Position numbers and translations under genes: made by a program. Positions 16,855-24,726 of a stretch of 64,000 bases of DNA are shown in pieces. Origin of the DNA: Streptomyces rhizosphaerihabitans (GTDB lineage: Bacteria > Actinomycetota > Actinomycetes > Streptomycetales > Streptomycetaceae). The DNA lies in NCBI RefSeq assembly GCF_025399795.1, contig NZ_JAODTZ010000006.1, forward strand, positions 1 to 64,000. The letters run 5' to 3'. Numbering within the stretch: the first letter of the stretch is position 1; the number at the start of each line of letters is the position of its first letter. Under the pieces are notes generated by a model that was given only the letters and a program-made list of their open reading frames with translations, ran no database searches and had not been told where the DNA came from.

Positions 16855-16968
16855 GGAGCGGGAGTGCGTGGGGCATGAGGCGTCGCCCGTTCCGTGCATT
16901 CTCCGGTTGCGGGGTCAAGATTCAGCCCCTCCGGCGCTTGAGGAGCGGGATCCCGGGCGGAGCCCCGG
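16846..16968. repeat. two copies of a Streptomyces REP-like GC repeat
   Basis: CCGGCGTTGAGGAGCGGGA (16847-16865) and CCGGCGCTTGAGGAGCGGGA (16931-16950) are near copies. The second continues into the hairpin GGGCGGAGCCCCGG. I recall this type of element as abundant between Streptomyces genes. The first copy contains the TGA of the streptophobe gene. Confidence 0.5.
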
Positions 16969-17165
16969 ATTATGGGGCCGCGGGACCCTGGGTGAGGGGA
17001 AACCGGCGGGTTCGGGGAGCTGTCGTGGGATGTTGCGGACGCCCCGCGCAGCGGGGGTGGTCCGTTCGTCACCCGTGTGCCGTTTGGGTGTCACCCAGTG
17101 TTCCGTGTCCGCTGGGCGGACCGGGCGGGCGGGAGGCACTGGGTGCCGGATACGGTGGGAGCACC
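16969..17165. other. upstream region of serB, no further gene
   Basis: With the repeat above, 311 bp separate the streptophobe gene from serB. The part next to serB contains TGTCACCCAGTG and a possible -10 TACGGT at about 17151. I see no other gene. Confidence 0.4.
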
Positions 17166-18383
17166 ATGAGCGCTTCGCAGACCTCTGATGTGCCCACCCT
17201 TCTTGTCAAGATCTTCGGCAAGGACCGGCCCGGCATCACCGCCGGACTCTTCGACACCCTCGCCGCCTACTCCGTCGACGTGGTCGACATCGAGCAGGTC
17301 GTCACCCGGGGCCGGATCGTGCTGTGCGCGCTCGTGACCGAGCCGCCCGCCGGCCTCGAAGGTGATCTGCGGGCCACCGTCCACAGCTGGGCGGAGTCGA
17401 TGAAGATGCAGGCGGAGATCATCTCCGGCCTCGGTGACAACCGCCCGCGCGGATCCGGACGTTCGCTGGTCACGGTGCTCGGACACCCGCTCACCGCGGA
17501 GTCGACGGCCGCCATCGCCGCGCGCATCACGAAGACCGGCGGCAACATCGACCGTATCTTCCGACTGGCCAAGTACCCGGTGACCGCGGTCGAGTTCGCC
17601 GTGTCCGGTACGGAGACCGAGACACTGCGCACCGCGCTGGTGACCGAGGCCTCGGCACTCGGTGTGGACATCGCCGTGGTGGCCGCGGGCCTGCACCGCC
17701 GGGCCCAGCGTCTTGTCGTGATGGATGTGGACTCCACCCTCATCCAGGACGAGGTGATCGAGCTCTTCGCCGCGCACGCCGGGTGCGAGGACGAGGTCGC
17801 CGGGGTCACGGCGGCCGCGATGCGGGGCGAGCTGGACTTCGAGCAGTCCCTGCACGCGCGCGTGGCGCTCCTCGAAGGGCTGGACGCGTCGGTCGTGCAG
17901 AAGGTGCGCGAGGAGGTTCGGCTGACGCCGGGCGCGCGCACCCTGATCCGTACGCTGAAGCGACTCGGCTTCCAAGTCGGTGTCGTCTCCGGCGGGTTCA
18001 CGCAGGTGACCGACGATCTCAAGGAGCGGCTCGGGCTCGACTTCGCCCAGGCCAACACGCTGGAGATCGTCGACGGGAAACTGACCGGCCGGGTCACCGG
18101 GGAGATCGTGGACCGGGCGGGCAAGGCGCGGCTGCTGCGCCGGTTCGCCGCCGAGGCCGGGGTTCCGCTGGCCCAGACCGTGGCGATCGGCGACGGCGCC
18201 AACGATCTCGACATGCTCAACGCCGCCGGCCTCGGGGTCGCGTTCAACGCCAAGCCGGTCGTGCGCCAGGCCGCGCACACCGCGGTGAACTTCCCGTTCC
18301 TCGACACGGTCCTGTATCTGCTGGGCGTCACCCGTGAAGAGGTCGAGGCCGCCGACATGCATGAGGACGACAACGCTCACTGA
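17166..18383 (+). CDS. serB: phosphoserine phosphatase SerB
   Basis: Last step of serine synthesis: hydrolysis of O-phosphoserine. The 405-residue protein has two N-terminal ACT regions (KIFGKDRPGITAGLFDTLA at residues 15-33; a second near 100-170) and a HAD phosphatase domain. The catalytic motifs are DVDSTL with the nucleophile Asp (about residue 188), VSGGFT for motif II, and GDGANDLDML for motif IV. The ACT domains suggest serine feedback as in mycobacterial SerB2. ATG at 17166 has GGGAG just upstream. It is followed by a very strong terminator. Confidence 0.95.
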   Translation: MSASQTSDVPTLLVKIFGKDRPGITAGLFDTLAAYSVDVVDIEQVVTRGRIVLCALVTEPPAGLEGDLRATVHSWAESMKMQAEIISGLGDNRPRGSGRSLVTVLGHPLTAESTAAIAARITKTGGNIDRIFRLAKYPVTAVEFAVSGTETETLRTALVTEASALGVDIAVVAAGLHRRAQRLVVMDVDSTLIQDEVIELFAAHAGCEDEVAGVTAAAMRGELDFEQSLHARVALLEGLDASVVQKVREEVRLTPGARTLIRTLKRLGFQVGVVSGGFTQVTDDLKERLGLDFAQANTLEIVDGKLTGRVTGEIVDRAGKARLLRRFAAEAGVPLAQTVAIGDGANDLDMLNAAGLGVAFNAKPVVRQAAHTAVNFPFLDTVLYLLGVTREEVEAADMHEDDNAH

Positions 18384-18390
18384 GTGACGT

Positions 18391-18447
18391 CCTACGACGG
18401 ACGGGGGCCCGGCACCGTGGCGGTGCCGGGCCCCCGTCCGTCGTAGG
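18391..18447. terminator. strong bidirectional hairpin terminator
   Basis: A perfect 26-bp stem with a 5-nt loop lies between convergent serB and sixA. It is the longest perfect hairpin I found in the window. Confidence 0.9.
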
Positions 18448-18454
18448 GGTGGGC

Positions 18455-18973
18455 TCACTCCGTCGGAGCCCAGTAGTCGGTCAGGGCGCCCGATCCGGGC
18501 TCCAGGGACTTCCAGGGGCCGTCGAAAGAGAGCACCGCGAAGGCGGCGGTGTGGAAACCGTGGGCGTCCATACGCGTACGGGTGTCACCCTCGGCCCGGC
18601 CCGCCAGGACGTCGGCGAGGCCGTGCACGCCCGGGTTGTGACCGATCAGGATCACGTTGTGCGCGTCGTCCGGGGTTTCGTTGAGCACGGCGATCAGCTC
18701 GCCCGGCGAGGCTTCGTAGAGCCGCTCCTCATAGACCGTTTTCGGCCGGTGCGGGAGCTCCTGGACGGCATGCTTCCACGTCTCGCGGGTACGGATCGCG
18801 GTGGAGCAAAGGGCCAGGTCCAGGGGGATGCCGGTGTCTGCCAGCCTGCGTCCGGCGACGGCGGCGTCCATGCGGCCCCGGTCGGCGAGCGGCCGCTCGT
18901 GGTCGGACATCTGCGGCCAGTCGGCTTTCGCATGCCGGAAGAGGACAATCCTGCGGGGTTCTGCGACGCTCAT
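18455..18973 (-). CDS. sixA: SixA-type phosphohistidine phosphatase (histidine phosphatase family)
   Basis: Small histidine phosphatase of 172 residues. The catalytic His is in LFRHAKADW (residues 11-19, with RHA in place of RHG as in SixA), ATRTRETW-like ALCSTAIRTRET follows, and the second His is in LIGHNPGVH. In E. coli SixA acts on the phosphotransferase protein NPr; other members act on small phosphates. The substrate here is not known. Start ATG at 18973 has GGGA before it; the longer frame upstream reads through repeat-like sequence. No neighbour indicates a pathway. Confidence 0.9.
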   Translation of the reverse strand: MSVAEPRRIVLFRHAKADWPQMSDHERPLADRGRMDAAVAGRRLADTGIPLDLALCSTAIRTRETWKHAVQELPHRPKTVYEERLYEASPGELIAVLNETPDDAHNVILIGHNPGVHGLADVLAGRAEGDTRTRMDAHGFHTAAFAVLSFDGPWKSLEPGSGALTDYWAPTE

Positions 18974-19363
18974 GCGTCCCAGCTTCGCACGAAACATGCC
19001 ATGGGGCGCAGGGAGTTGATGCGGTCCCCCGGCGGGGCTGACGCCCTGCCCCGTCAGGGGTGAAGCCGTGCCCCTTGGGGGGTCAAACGGTCTCCCCGGG
19101 TTGCGGGTGGCGGCCGTCTGTGGGGGATGGCGCGATCCGGGATGCCCCGATGCGGCATGGCTCATTTGCGGCGGGTGGGGCAGTCCTGCCCGGTGGCGGG
19201 TGCCGCGGCGAGGGCGGGAGCTGCGGCAACGGTTGTCGCGGGGCATTGCCTGCCGGGGTGGCATGGGTTGCCGGGGTCCGGCCGGTGAAGCGGGTGGCCG
19301 GCGGGCCGGGCCGTGGGCGTCGGAGGCACTCGTGTGCACGGCACCAAGCGGGGCCTCGGCGAC
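18974..19363. other. intergenic stretch without a supported gene
   Basis: 390 bp of GC-rich sequence with loosely repeated CCGGGGT, GGCGGGTG and TGCCGGGG words. No open frame has both a start signal and a plausible protein. I see nothing functional here. Confidence 0.5.
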
Positions 19364-19579
19364 TCACGGAGCGTTGCGCAGGACCGCCTGCTGGACGCGC
19401 TCGAACATGTGGGTGATCGCCGGGTCGCTGCCCGCGGCGTGCGCGTCCGCCGGGTTGAGGATCATGAGCAGCAGGGTGATGAAAGCGAGCGTCGGCAGGG
19501 CGAGGGCCCACCAGGGCAGTCGGATGTCCACGCGGCCCGTGGTCGCCGGGTGGGGCCGGGTGTGCGTATGGGCCGACAT
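19364..19579 (-). CDS. small membrane protein, unknown function
   Basis: A 71-residue protein with one hydrophobic helix (about residues 22-42, LPWWALALPTLAFITLLLMI). A cytosolic His/Thr-rich start (MSAHTHTRPHPATTGR) and an outside tail (DPAITHMFERVQQAVLR) flank it. Start ATG at 19579 has GGAGG 8 nt upstream. The AHAAG stretch after the helix looks like a signal-peptidase site, so it could also be secreted. About 120 bp upstream is a CCCCTAGGGG palindrome (19699-19708) of unknown meaning. I do not recognise a family. Confidence 0.7.
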   Translation of the reverse strand: MSAHTHTRPHPATTGRVDIRLPWWALALPTLAFITLLLMILNPADAHAAGSDPAITHMFERVQQAVLRNAP

Positions 19580-19844
19580 GCCGCCTCCGTGAGTCTTCGA
19601 GTGGTTCCCGGGCCGCGTCTCGCGGTCACAACTCGAAGTTACGGACTCCGCGGCCCTCGACCCATCCGGTGATCCACCCACTTGACCCTGACACTCACCC
19701 CCTAGGGGACGGGGGGTTACCCCTACCCTCGGGCCCGCAGGCGGGTCGGCGTCGGAGAGGGCACGTTCCGGAGGGGCGTGCGAGGTGCTACGGCACCGGT
19801 GCGGCGGCGGCCGGCGTGACGTCGGCGGCCGGGGGCTCTGTCGT

Positions 19845-19961
19845 TCAGCGTGACGCGATGGACGCGATGACGCCGATGATCACGGTGATGGCCAGCATCG
19901 CGCCGAGCACGAGCAGCAGCTTCTTCTGGCCGTTCTGGGGGTTCGGGTCGAGCACAGGCAT
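19845..19961 (-). CDS. SGM_5486 family transporter-associated protein
   Basis: A 38-residue single-helix membrane peptide: MPVLDPNPQNGQKKLLLVL, then a hydrophobic stretch ending IGVIASIASR. It belongs to the small family SGM_5486, found in Streptomyces next to CynX/NimT transporters. It lies 62 bp downstream of such a transporter gene on the same strand and presumably associates with it. The ribosome binding site is weak. Confidence 0.8.
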   Translation of the reverse strand: MPVLDPNPQNGQKKLLLVLGAMLAITVIIGVIASIASR

Positions 19962-20023
19962 GGCGCCAGTCTGGCACTCCCGGTCCGCTCCGCCGCCGCC
20001 GGGGCCCGTTTCCCGGAACCGGG

Positions 20024-21433
20024 TCATGCGGCGGCCTCGTCCTCCACCGTGCGGTTGCGGCCGGCCAGGATGCCGACGCCGATCTGCGGGACCATCAGCC
20101 CGGCCATCATCGCGAGCGGCAGGCCCCAGCCGCCGCTGTGCTGGTAGAGCACACCCACGAGCAGCGGGCCCGGGATCGAGAGCAGATAGCCGGTGCTCTG
20201 GGCGAACGCCGACAGCTTGGCGACACCGGCACCGGTCCGGGCCCGCATGCCGACCATGGTGAGGGCCAGCGGAAAGGCGCAGTTGGAGATGCCGAGCAGC
20301 AGGGCCCAGGCCCAGGCACCCGCCGCCGGGGCCAGATACAGGCCCGCGTATCCGGCGAGGCCGCAGAGGCCGAGTGCGACCACGATCGGCCCTTGGTGGG
20401 GCAGGCGGATGGCGAGGCGCGGGATGACGAAGGCCAGCGGCACGCCCATCACCATGGTGACGGCGAGAAGCAGTCCGGCGGTGCCCGCGGCGACGCCCGC
20501 GTCGCGGAAGATCTGTGCCATCCACCCCATCGTGATGTAGGCGGCGGTGGCCTGGAGGCCGAAGAAGACGGCGAGCGCCCAGGCCGTAGGGCTGCGGGTG
20601 ATGCGCAGCCCGTCGGGCTCGTGCCGGGTGGCGACGGCGGGAGCGGGCCCCAGGTCACCGGTGCGGGCAGCGGCGGCAGCAGCAGGTTTACGGTCACCGG
20701 TACGGCCCGCCTCGGACGCGGCGGGCCCGAGGGCACCGGTACGGGTTGCGACGGCAGCGGCGGGCCCACGGTCACGGAAATCGGTGCCCCGCGCTCGTAC
20801 CAGCAGAATCCACGGGAGGACGGCCACCGCCGCGAGGCCCGCCCACACCACGAGTCCGGACTGCCACTCGCCGCCCAGGGCGTCGGTCACGGGAACGGTC
20901 ACCGCGGCGGCGGCCGAGGTGCCGAGCGCGAGGGCCATCGAGTACAGGCCCGTCATGGAGCCGACCCTGTCCGGGAACCAGCGCTTGACGATCACCGGCA
21001 TCAGGACGTTGCTGACGGCGATGCCCATGGCCGCGAGCGCGCTCGCGGCCAGGAAGCCGGCCGTGCCGCCGATGTACGGGCGCACGGCCAGGCCCGTCGT
21101 GATGGCGACCATGCCCGCGCAGACGACGGTGGCGGGCCCGAAGCGGCGGGCGAGCCGCGGCGCCGTCACACCGAAGACGGCGAAGCACAGGGGCGGTACG
21201 GAGGTGAGCAGTCCGGCGACGCCGCCGCTCATGCCGAGGCCGTCGCGCACCTCTTCGAGCAGGGCGCCGAGGCTCGTGATGGCCGGGCGCAGGTTGAGTG
21301 CGGCGAGGACGATGCCGGCGACCACGAGCCGCGTCGTCCACGCGCGCGGGGCGGGCGTTTCGGGTGCCGTGCTCTCGGCGGAGCGGCGTATCGCTGGGGA
21401 CGTCATCGTCGTCCGGGTCTCCTCGGTGGCCAT
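20024..21433 (-). CDS. CynX/NimT family MFS transporter
   Basis: Major facilitator of 469 residues with 12 predicted membrane helices. The CynX/NimT signature LNLRPAITSLGALLEEVRDG is at about residues 43-62; SNVLMPVIVKRWFPDRVGSM and the ISNCAFPLALTMVGMRART segment follow. A long Ala/Gly/Thr-rich cytosolic loop of about 60 residues with repeated ATRTG/AARTG units sits between helices 6 and 7. The family includes cyanate and 2-nitroimidazole exporters. The ATG at 21433 is chosen over nearby upstream ATGs lacking a site. It is divergent from a GntR regulator, with a palindrome between them that is a plausible control site. Confidence 0.9.
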   Translation of the reverse strand: MATEETRTTMTSPAIRRSAESTAPETPAPRAWTTRLVVAGIVLAALNLRPAITSLGALLEEVRDGLGMSGGVAGLLTSVPPLCFAVFGVTAPRLARRFGPATVVCAGMVAITTGLAVRPYIGGTAGFLAASALAAMGIAVSNVLMPVIVKRWFPDRVGSMTGLYSMALALGTSAAAAVTVPVTDALGGEWQSGLVVWAGLAAVAVLPWILLVRARGTDFRDRGPAAAVATRTGALGPAASEAGRTGDRKPAAAAAARTGDLGPAPAVATRHEPDGLRITRSPTAWALAVFFGLQATAAYITMGWMAQIFRDAGVAAGTAGLLLAVTMVMGVPLAFVIPRLAIRLPHQGPIVVALGLCGLAGYAGLYLAPAAGAWAWALLLGISNCAFPLALTMVGMRARTGAGVAKLSAFAQSTGYLLSIPGPLLVGVLYQHSGGWGLPLAMMAGLMVPQIGVGILAGRNRTVEDEAAA

Positions 21434-21458
21434 GCCACCCATCATAGAATCATGGGAT

Positions 21459-21474
21459 GATTGGCTGTCCAATC
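21459..21474. promoter_or_regulatory. candidate operator between MFS and GntR genes
   Basis: GATTGG-CTGT-CCAATC is a perfect 6-bp inverted repeat located 25 bp before the transporter start and 72 bp before the regulator start. It is a reasonable site for the GntR/FadR-type protein. Confidence 0.4.
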
Positions 21475-21545
21475 CCGCTGCGTTAATCTCCGGAGCCTCC
21501 GGCCCCGCGCGAACGATCACACCCGGGCCCGTACGAAGGACCGTC

Positions 21546-22232
21546 ATGCCGCTGAGCCATCCCCGCCGTTCGGCCCTGTCCGAGCAGGTCATCGCCGAGC
21601 TGCGGAACCAGATCACCTCGGGCGAGTGGCCGGTGGGCTCGCGCATCCCCACCGAGCCGGAGCTCGTCGACCAGCTCGGCGTCGCCCGCAACACCGTGCG
21701 CGAGGCCGTCCGGGCGCTCGCCCACAACGGGCTGCTGGACATCCGGCAGGGCTCAGGAACCTATGTCGTGGCGACCAGTGAGCTGGCGGGCGTCATGCAT
21801 CGGCGGTTCGCGGACGCCGACCCGCGGCACATCGCGGAACTGCGTTCCACGCTGGAGTCGAGCGCCGCCCGGCTGGCCGCCGAACGGCGCACCGAACGCG
21901 ATCTCAAGCAGCTGGACGCACTCCTCGTACGCCGGGAGGAGGCCTGGGAGTCGGGCGACGCGGAGGCCTTCGTGGCCGCCGACGCGACCTTCCATCTGGC
22001 GGTGGTGGCCGCGTCCCGCAACGACGTCATGACGGCGATGTACGCGGACCTGGGCGAGGTGCTGCGCGACTGGCTGCGCGAGGACGTCGGCAAGGAGCTG
22101 ACGCCGGAGACGTACATGGACCACGCCCGGCTCGTCGACGCGATCAGGACGGGCGACGCGGAGGTCGCGGCCGCCGAGGCCGCGAGCTATCCGTTCCAGT
22201 GCCGGCCCGGCAGGCCGGGTGGCCTGGCGTAG
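21546..22232 (+). CDS. FadR/GntR family transcriptional regulator
   Basis: A 228-residue repressor-type protein. The winged helix is at residues 8-75 (ALSEQVIAELRNQITSGEWP; LGVARNTVREAVRALAHNGL; IRQGSGTYV). The all-helical FCD ligand domain follows (RHIAELRSTLESSAARLAAE; ADATFHLAVVAASRN; HARLVDAIRTGD), with the Asp and His residues that usually hold a metal. It likely controls the divergent CynX/NimT transporter through the intergenic palindrome. ATG at 21546 is preceded by GAAGGA. Effector unknown. Confidence 0.9.
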   Translation: MPLSHPRRSALSEQVIAELRNQITSGEWPVGSRIPTEPELVDQLGVARNTVREAVRALAHNGLLDIRQGSGTYVVATSELAGVMHRRFADADPRHIAELRSTLESSAARLAAERRTERDLKQLDALLVRREEAWESGDAEAFVAADATFHLAVVAASRNDVMTAMYADLGEVLRDWLREDVGKELTPETYMDHARLVDAIRTGDAEVAAAEAASYPFQCRPGRPGGLA

Positions 22233-22259
22233 ACACGGGACGACGGGGCGACGGCCGGG

Positions 22260-22455
22260 CGAGCCGGCCGTCACAGGCCGAGGGGTCGTCACGGGCCGGC
22301 TGCCACAGGCCGGGGGCTGCCACAGGCGGGGGGCCGTCACGGGCCCGCCGGCCGTCACAGGCCGGGGACCGTCACAGGACAGGGGCCGCAGGACTTCAGG
22401 GCCGGGACAGGCGGCCGGACCTCACGGGCCGGGGCAGGCGGACGTCACGGGCCGT
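22260..22455. repeat. degenerate CACAGGCC/CACGGGCC repeats
   Basis: About ten copies of a CGTCACAGGCCGGGG / TGCCACAGGCCGGGGG type word, 18-25 bp apart and imperfect. They fill the gap between the convergent GntR gene and the small secreted protein gene and enter the latter's 3' end. There are no spacers of constant length, so it is not a CRISPR array. Confidence 0.6.
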
Positions 22456-22804
22456 GGGTGATCCAGACCGTGCGGACCTCCTTCCAGCAGCGGCCTGTCA
22501 GCCTGACCGTCATCGCGGGTCCCACGTCGACGGGGGCGCTGTCGCTGTCGATGTCCCACCAGCGGGCGCACTCGACGTGCAGACGGACGCGATCGGTGCC
22601 CACATAGGGGTTGTGGCAGTACGCGACGACATGGGAGCCGGTGACGGTGGTCCGGCACTCGGCGCCGAACGGCTGGGGTGCGGCGGGCCGCCGTGACCCC
22701 TCGTTCGCGCTCTCCACGCGCGGGTGGGACATCGCGTCGTACGGCACGGCCATCACCAGGGCGACAGCGGCGAACACCGGAGCAAAGCGGCGGGACAGGC
22801 GCAC
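22445..22804 (-). CDS. secreted hypothetical protein
   Basis: A 119-residue protein with a clear Sec signal peptide (MRLSRRFAPVFAAVALVMAV, cleavage near AMS). The mature part has four cysteines (ECRTT, YCHN, VECARWWDID, GRCWKEV), suggesting two disulfides in a small beta-rich domain. Start GTG at 22804 has GAGGAGG 7 nt upstream. The 3' end runs into the CACGGGCC repeat. I do not recognise a family. Confidence 0.75.
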   Translation of the reverse strand: MRLSRRFAPVFAAVALVMAVPYDAMSHPRVESANEGSRRPAAPQPFGAECRTTVTGSHVVAYCHNPYVGTDRVRLHVECARWWDIDSDSAPVDVGPAMTVRLTGRCWKEVRTVWITHGP

Positions 22805-22907
22805 AAGGGGACCTCCTCGGCCGTAAGGCTGCGGGGCGGGCGGTGCGTTCTCCCAGAGTGCCCGTCACGGTGTCTCGCCCGCCCGGCCGACTGGGCCGAA
22901 CGGGCGA

Positions 22908-22942
22908 CGCCCCGCTCCCCGCGCAGTGCGGGAAACGGGGCG
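22908..22942 (-). terminator. hairpin after fabI
   Basis: CGCCCCG/CGGGGCG arms with an inner CCCGC/GCGGG stem lie 21 bp after the fabI stop. A further perfect repeat GCGCGTAA-GCGT-TTACGCGC (22951-22970) overlaps the stop codon itself. Confidence 0.65.
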
Positions 22943-22962
22943 CCGATACCGCGCGTAAGCGT

Positions 22963-23730
22963 TTACGCGCCGATGGCGTGCAGACCGCCGTCCACGTGGA
23001 TGATCTCGCCCGTGGTCTTCGGGAACCAGTCGCTCAGCAGGGCGACGACGCCCTTGCCGGCCGGCTCCGGGTCCTTGAGGTCCCACTCCAGGGGCGCGCG
23101 GGTGTCCCACACCGAAGCGAGCTCGCCGAAGCCCGGGATGGACTTGGCGGCCATGGAACCGATCGGGCCCGCCGAGATGAGGTTGCAGCGGATGTTCTGC
23201 TTGCCCAGGTCGCGCGCCATGTAGCGGCTGGTGGCCTCCAGGGCGGCCTTGGCCGGACCCATCCAGTCGTACTGCGGCCAGGCGTACTGCGCGTCGAAGG
23301 TGAGGCCGACGACGGAGCCGCCGTTCTGCATCAGCGGCAGGCAGGCCATGGTCAGCGACTTCAGGGAGAACGCCGAGACGTGCATGGCCGTGGCCACCGA
23401 CTCGAACGGCGTGTTGAGGAAGTTGCCGCCGAGGGCGTCCTGCGGCGCGAAGCCGATGGAGTGCACGACGCCGTCGAGGCCGCCCAGCTCCTCGCCGACG
23501 ATCTCGGCGAGACGCGCCAGGTGCTCGTCGTTGGTGACGTCGAGCTCGATGACCTTGGTGGGCTTCGGCAGCTTCCTGGCGATGCGCTCGGTCAGCGTGG
23601 GCCGCGGGAACGCGGTCAGGATGATCTCGGCGCCCTGCTCCTGGGCCAGCTTGGCGGTGTGGAAGGCGATGGAGGACTCCATCAGCACACCGGTGATCAG
23701 GACGCGCTTGCCCTCAAGAATTCCGCTCAT
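22963..23730 (-). CDS. fabI: enoyl-[acyl-carrier-protein] reductase [NADH] (FabI/InhA)
   Basis: Last reduction of each elongation cycle in type II fatty-acid synthesis. The 255-residue protein has the modified cofactor loop ITGVLMESSIAFHTAKLA (residues 11-28) and SIGFAPQDALGG. The FabI-type catalytic spacing is Tyr-x6-Lys in QYDWMGPAKAALEA. It lies 5 bp downstream of fabG, the same order as mycobacterial mabA-inhA. ATG at 23730. FabI is the target of isoniazid and triclosan in other bacteria. Confidence 0.96.
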   Translation of the reverse strand: MSGILEGKRVLITGVLMESSIAFHTAKLAQEQGAEIILTAFPRPTLTERIARKLPKPTKVIELDVTNDEHLARLAEIVGEELGGLDGVVHSIGFAPQDALGGNFLNTPFESVATAMHVSAFSLKSLTMACLPLMQNGGSVVGLTFDAQYAWPQYDWMGPAKAALEATSRYMARDLGKQNIRCNLISAGPIGSMAAKSIPGFGELASVWDTRAPLEWDLKDPEPAGKGVVALLSDWFPKTTGEIIHVDGGLHAIGA

Positions 23731-23735
23731 GGTGA

Positions 23736-24455
23736 TCAGTGACCCATTCCCAGTCCGCCGTCAACCGGGATGACGGCTCCAGTGATGTACGAGGCGTCGT
23801 CCGAGGCGAGGAACCGCACCGTCGCGGCGATCTCCTCGGGCTGCGCGTAACGGCCCAGCGGTACCTGCGACACGATGTTCGCGCGCTGCTCCTCGGTGAG
23901 CGACTGCGTCATGTCGGTGTCGACGAAGCCGGGCGCGACGACGTTGAAGGTGAGGTTGCGCGAGCCGAGCTCCCGGGCGAGCGAACGCGCGAAGCCGACC
24001 AGGGCGGCCTTCGACGCGGCGTAGTTCGCCTGTCCCGCCGAGCCGAGCAGCCCGACGACCGACGAGATCAGCACGACGCGGCCCTTCTTGGCGCGCAGCA
24101 TGCCGCGGTTGGCGCGCTTGACCACGCGGAAGGTGCCGGTGAGGTTCGTGTCGATGACCGAGGTGAAATCCTCCTCGGACATCCGCATGAGCAGCTGGTC
24201 CTTGGTGACGCCGGCGTTGGCGATCAGGACCTCGACCGGGCCGTGCTCGGCCTCGATCTCCTTGTAGGCCTGCTCCACCTGCTCGGTGTCGGTGATGTCG
24301 CACTTGACCGCCAGGCACCCCAATTCCGTCAGGGCGGCCGGCGGCTCACCGGACCGGTACGTGATCGCGACCTTGTCGCCTGCGTCGGCGAATGCGCGGG
24401 CGATGGCGAGGCCGATGCCCCGGTTGCCTCCGGTGACGAGAACCGAGCGGCTCAA
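23736..24455 (-). CDS. fabG: 3-oxoacyl-[acyl-carrier-protein] reductase FabG
   Basis: NADPH-dependent ketoreductase of type II fatty-acid synthesis, 239 residues. Motifs are TGGNRGIG (residues 8-15), IANAGVTKDQLLMRM, the catalytic Ser in LISSVVG, and YAASKAAL. The C-terminal GAVIPVDGGLGMGH is typical. The start is a rare TTG at 24455, chosen because AAGGGTGAT lies just upstream and the family N-terminus begins SRSVLVTGG. First gene of the fabG-fabI pair. Two palindromes in the upstream gap may be control sites. Confidence 0.96.
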   Translation of the reverse strand: MSRSVLVTGGNRGIGLAIARAFADAGDKVAITYRSGEPPAALTELGCLAVKCDITDTEQVEQAYKEIEAEHGPVEVLIANAGVTKDQLLMRMSEEDFTSVIDTNLTGTFRVVKRANRGMLRAKKGRVVLISSVVGLLGSAGQANYAASKAALVGFARSLARELGSRNLTFNVVAPGFVDTDMTQSLTEEQRANIVSQVPLGRYAQPEEIAATVRFLASDDASYITGAVIPVDGGLGMGH

Positions 24456-24550
24456 CGGATCACCCTTTCGTTAGCGGACTGAAACCCCTGCAATACAGGC
24501 GCCTTCCCCGAAAACCTATCGGTCCGCCCGGCCTCCCAGAGAATCGGGCA

Positions 24551-24580
24551 CCGACAGTGGGTTCGGGTCACTGCTGTCGG
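24551..24580. promoter_or_regulatory. inverted repeat upstream of fabG
   Basis: CCGACAG and CTGTCGG are separated by 16 bp. It lies roughly 35-60 bp upstream of a possible fabG -10 box (TAGGTT, minus strand, 24513-24518), a position suited to a regulator. Confidence 0.4.
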
Positions 24581-24598
24581 ATCCCTACAGAAAACCGA

Positions 24599-24618
24599 GG
24601 CTGTACGGCCGTACAGCC
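24599..24618. promoter_or_regulatory. 20-bp perfect palindrome between fabG and tldD
   Basis: GGCTGTACGGCCGTACAGCC is perfectly self-complementary over 20 bp. It could serve either the fabG operon or the divergent tldD operon. Confidence 0.45.
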
Positions 24619-24726
24619 GAAGCGGCACGGCCGAAAGACGCGCCCGGTCACCGCAAAGCCGTGGCCGCCGGACCCGCCCGCGCGACATGATCGGACCCGA
24701 CGGGCCACGACAGCAGGGAGACCTCG

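Noticed and set aside
19699..19708. CCCCTAGGGG palindrome as a copper-sensor (CsoR) operator
   Set aside because: The flanks do not match the consensus I know and no copper gene is adjacent.
22260..22455. CRISPR-like array of CACAGGCC repeats
   Set aside because: Repeats are short and degenerate with irregular spacing, there are no unique spacers of fixed length and no cas genes.
22963..24455. fabG-fabI as part of a secondary-metabolite cluster
   Set aside because: The gene order equals the housekeeping mabA-inhA pair and no synthase or tailoring genes are nearby.
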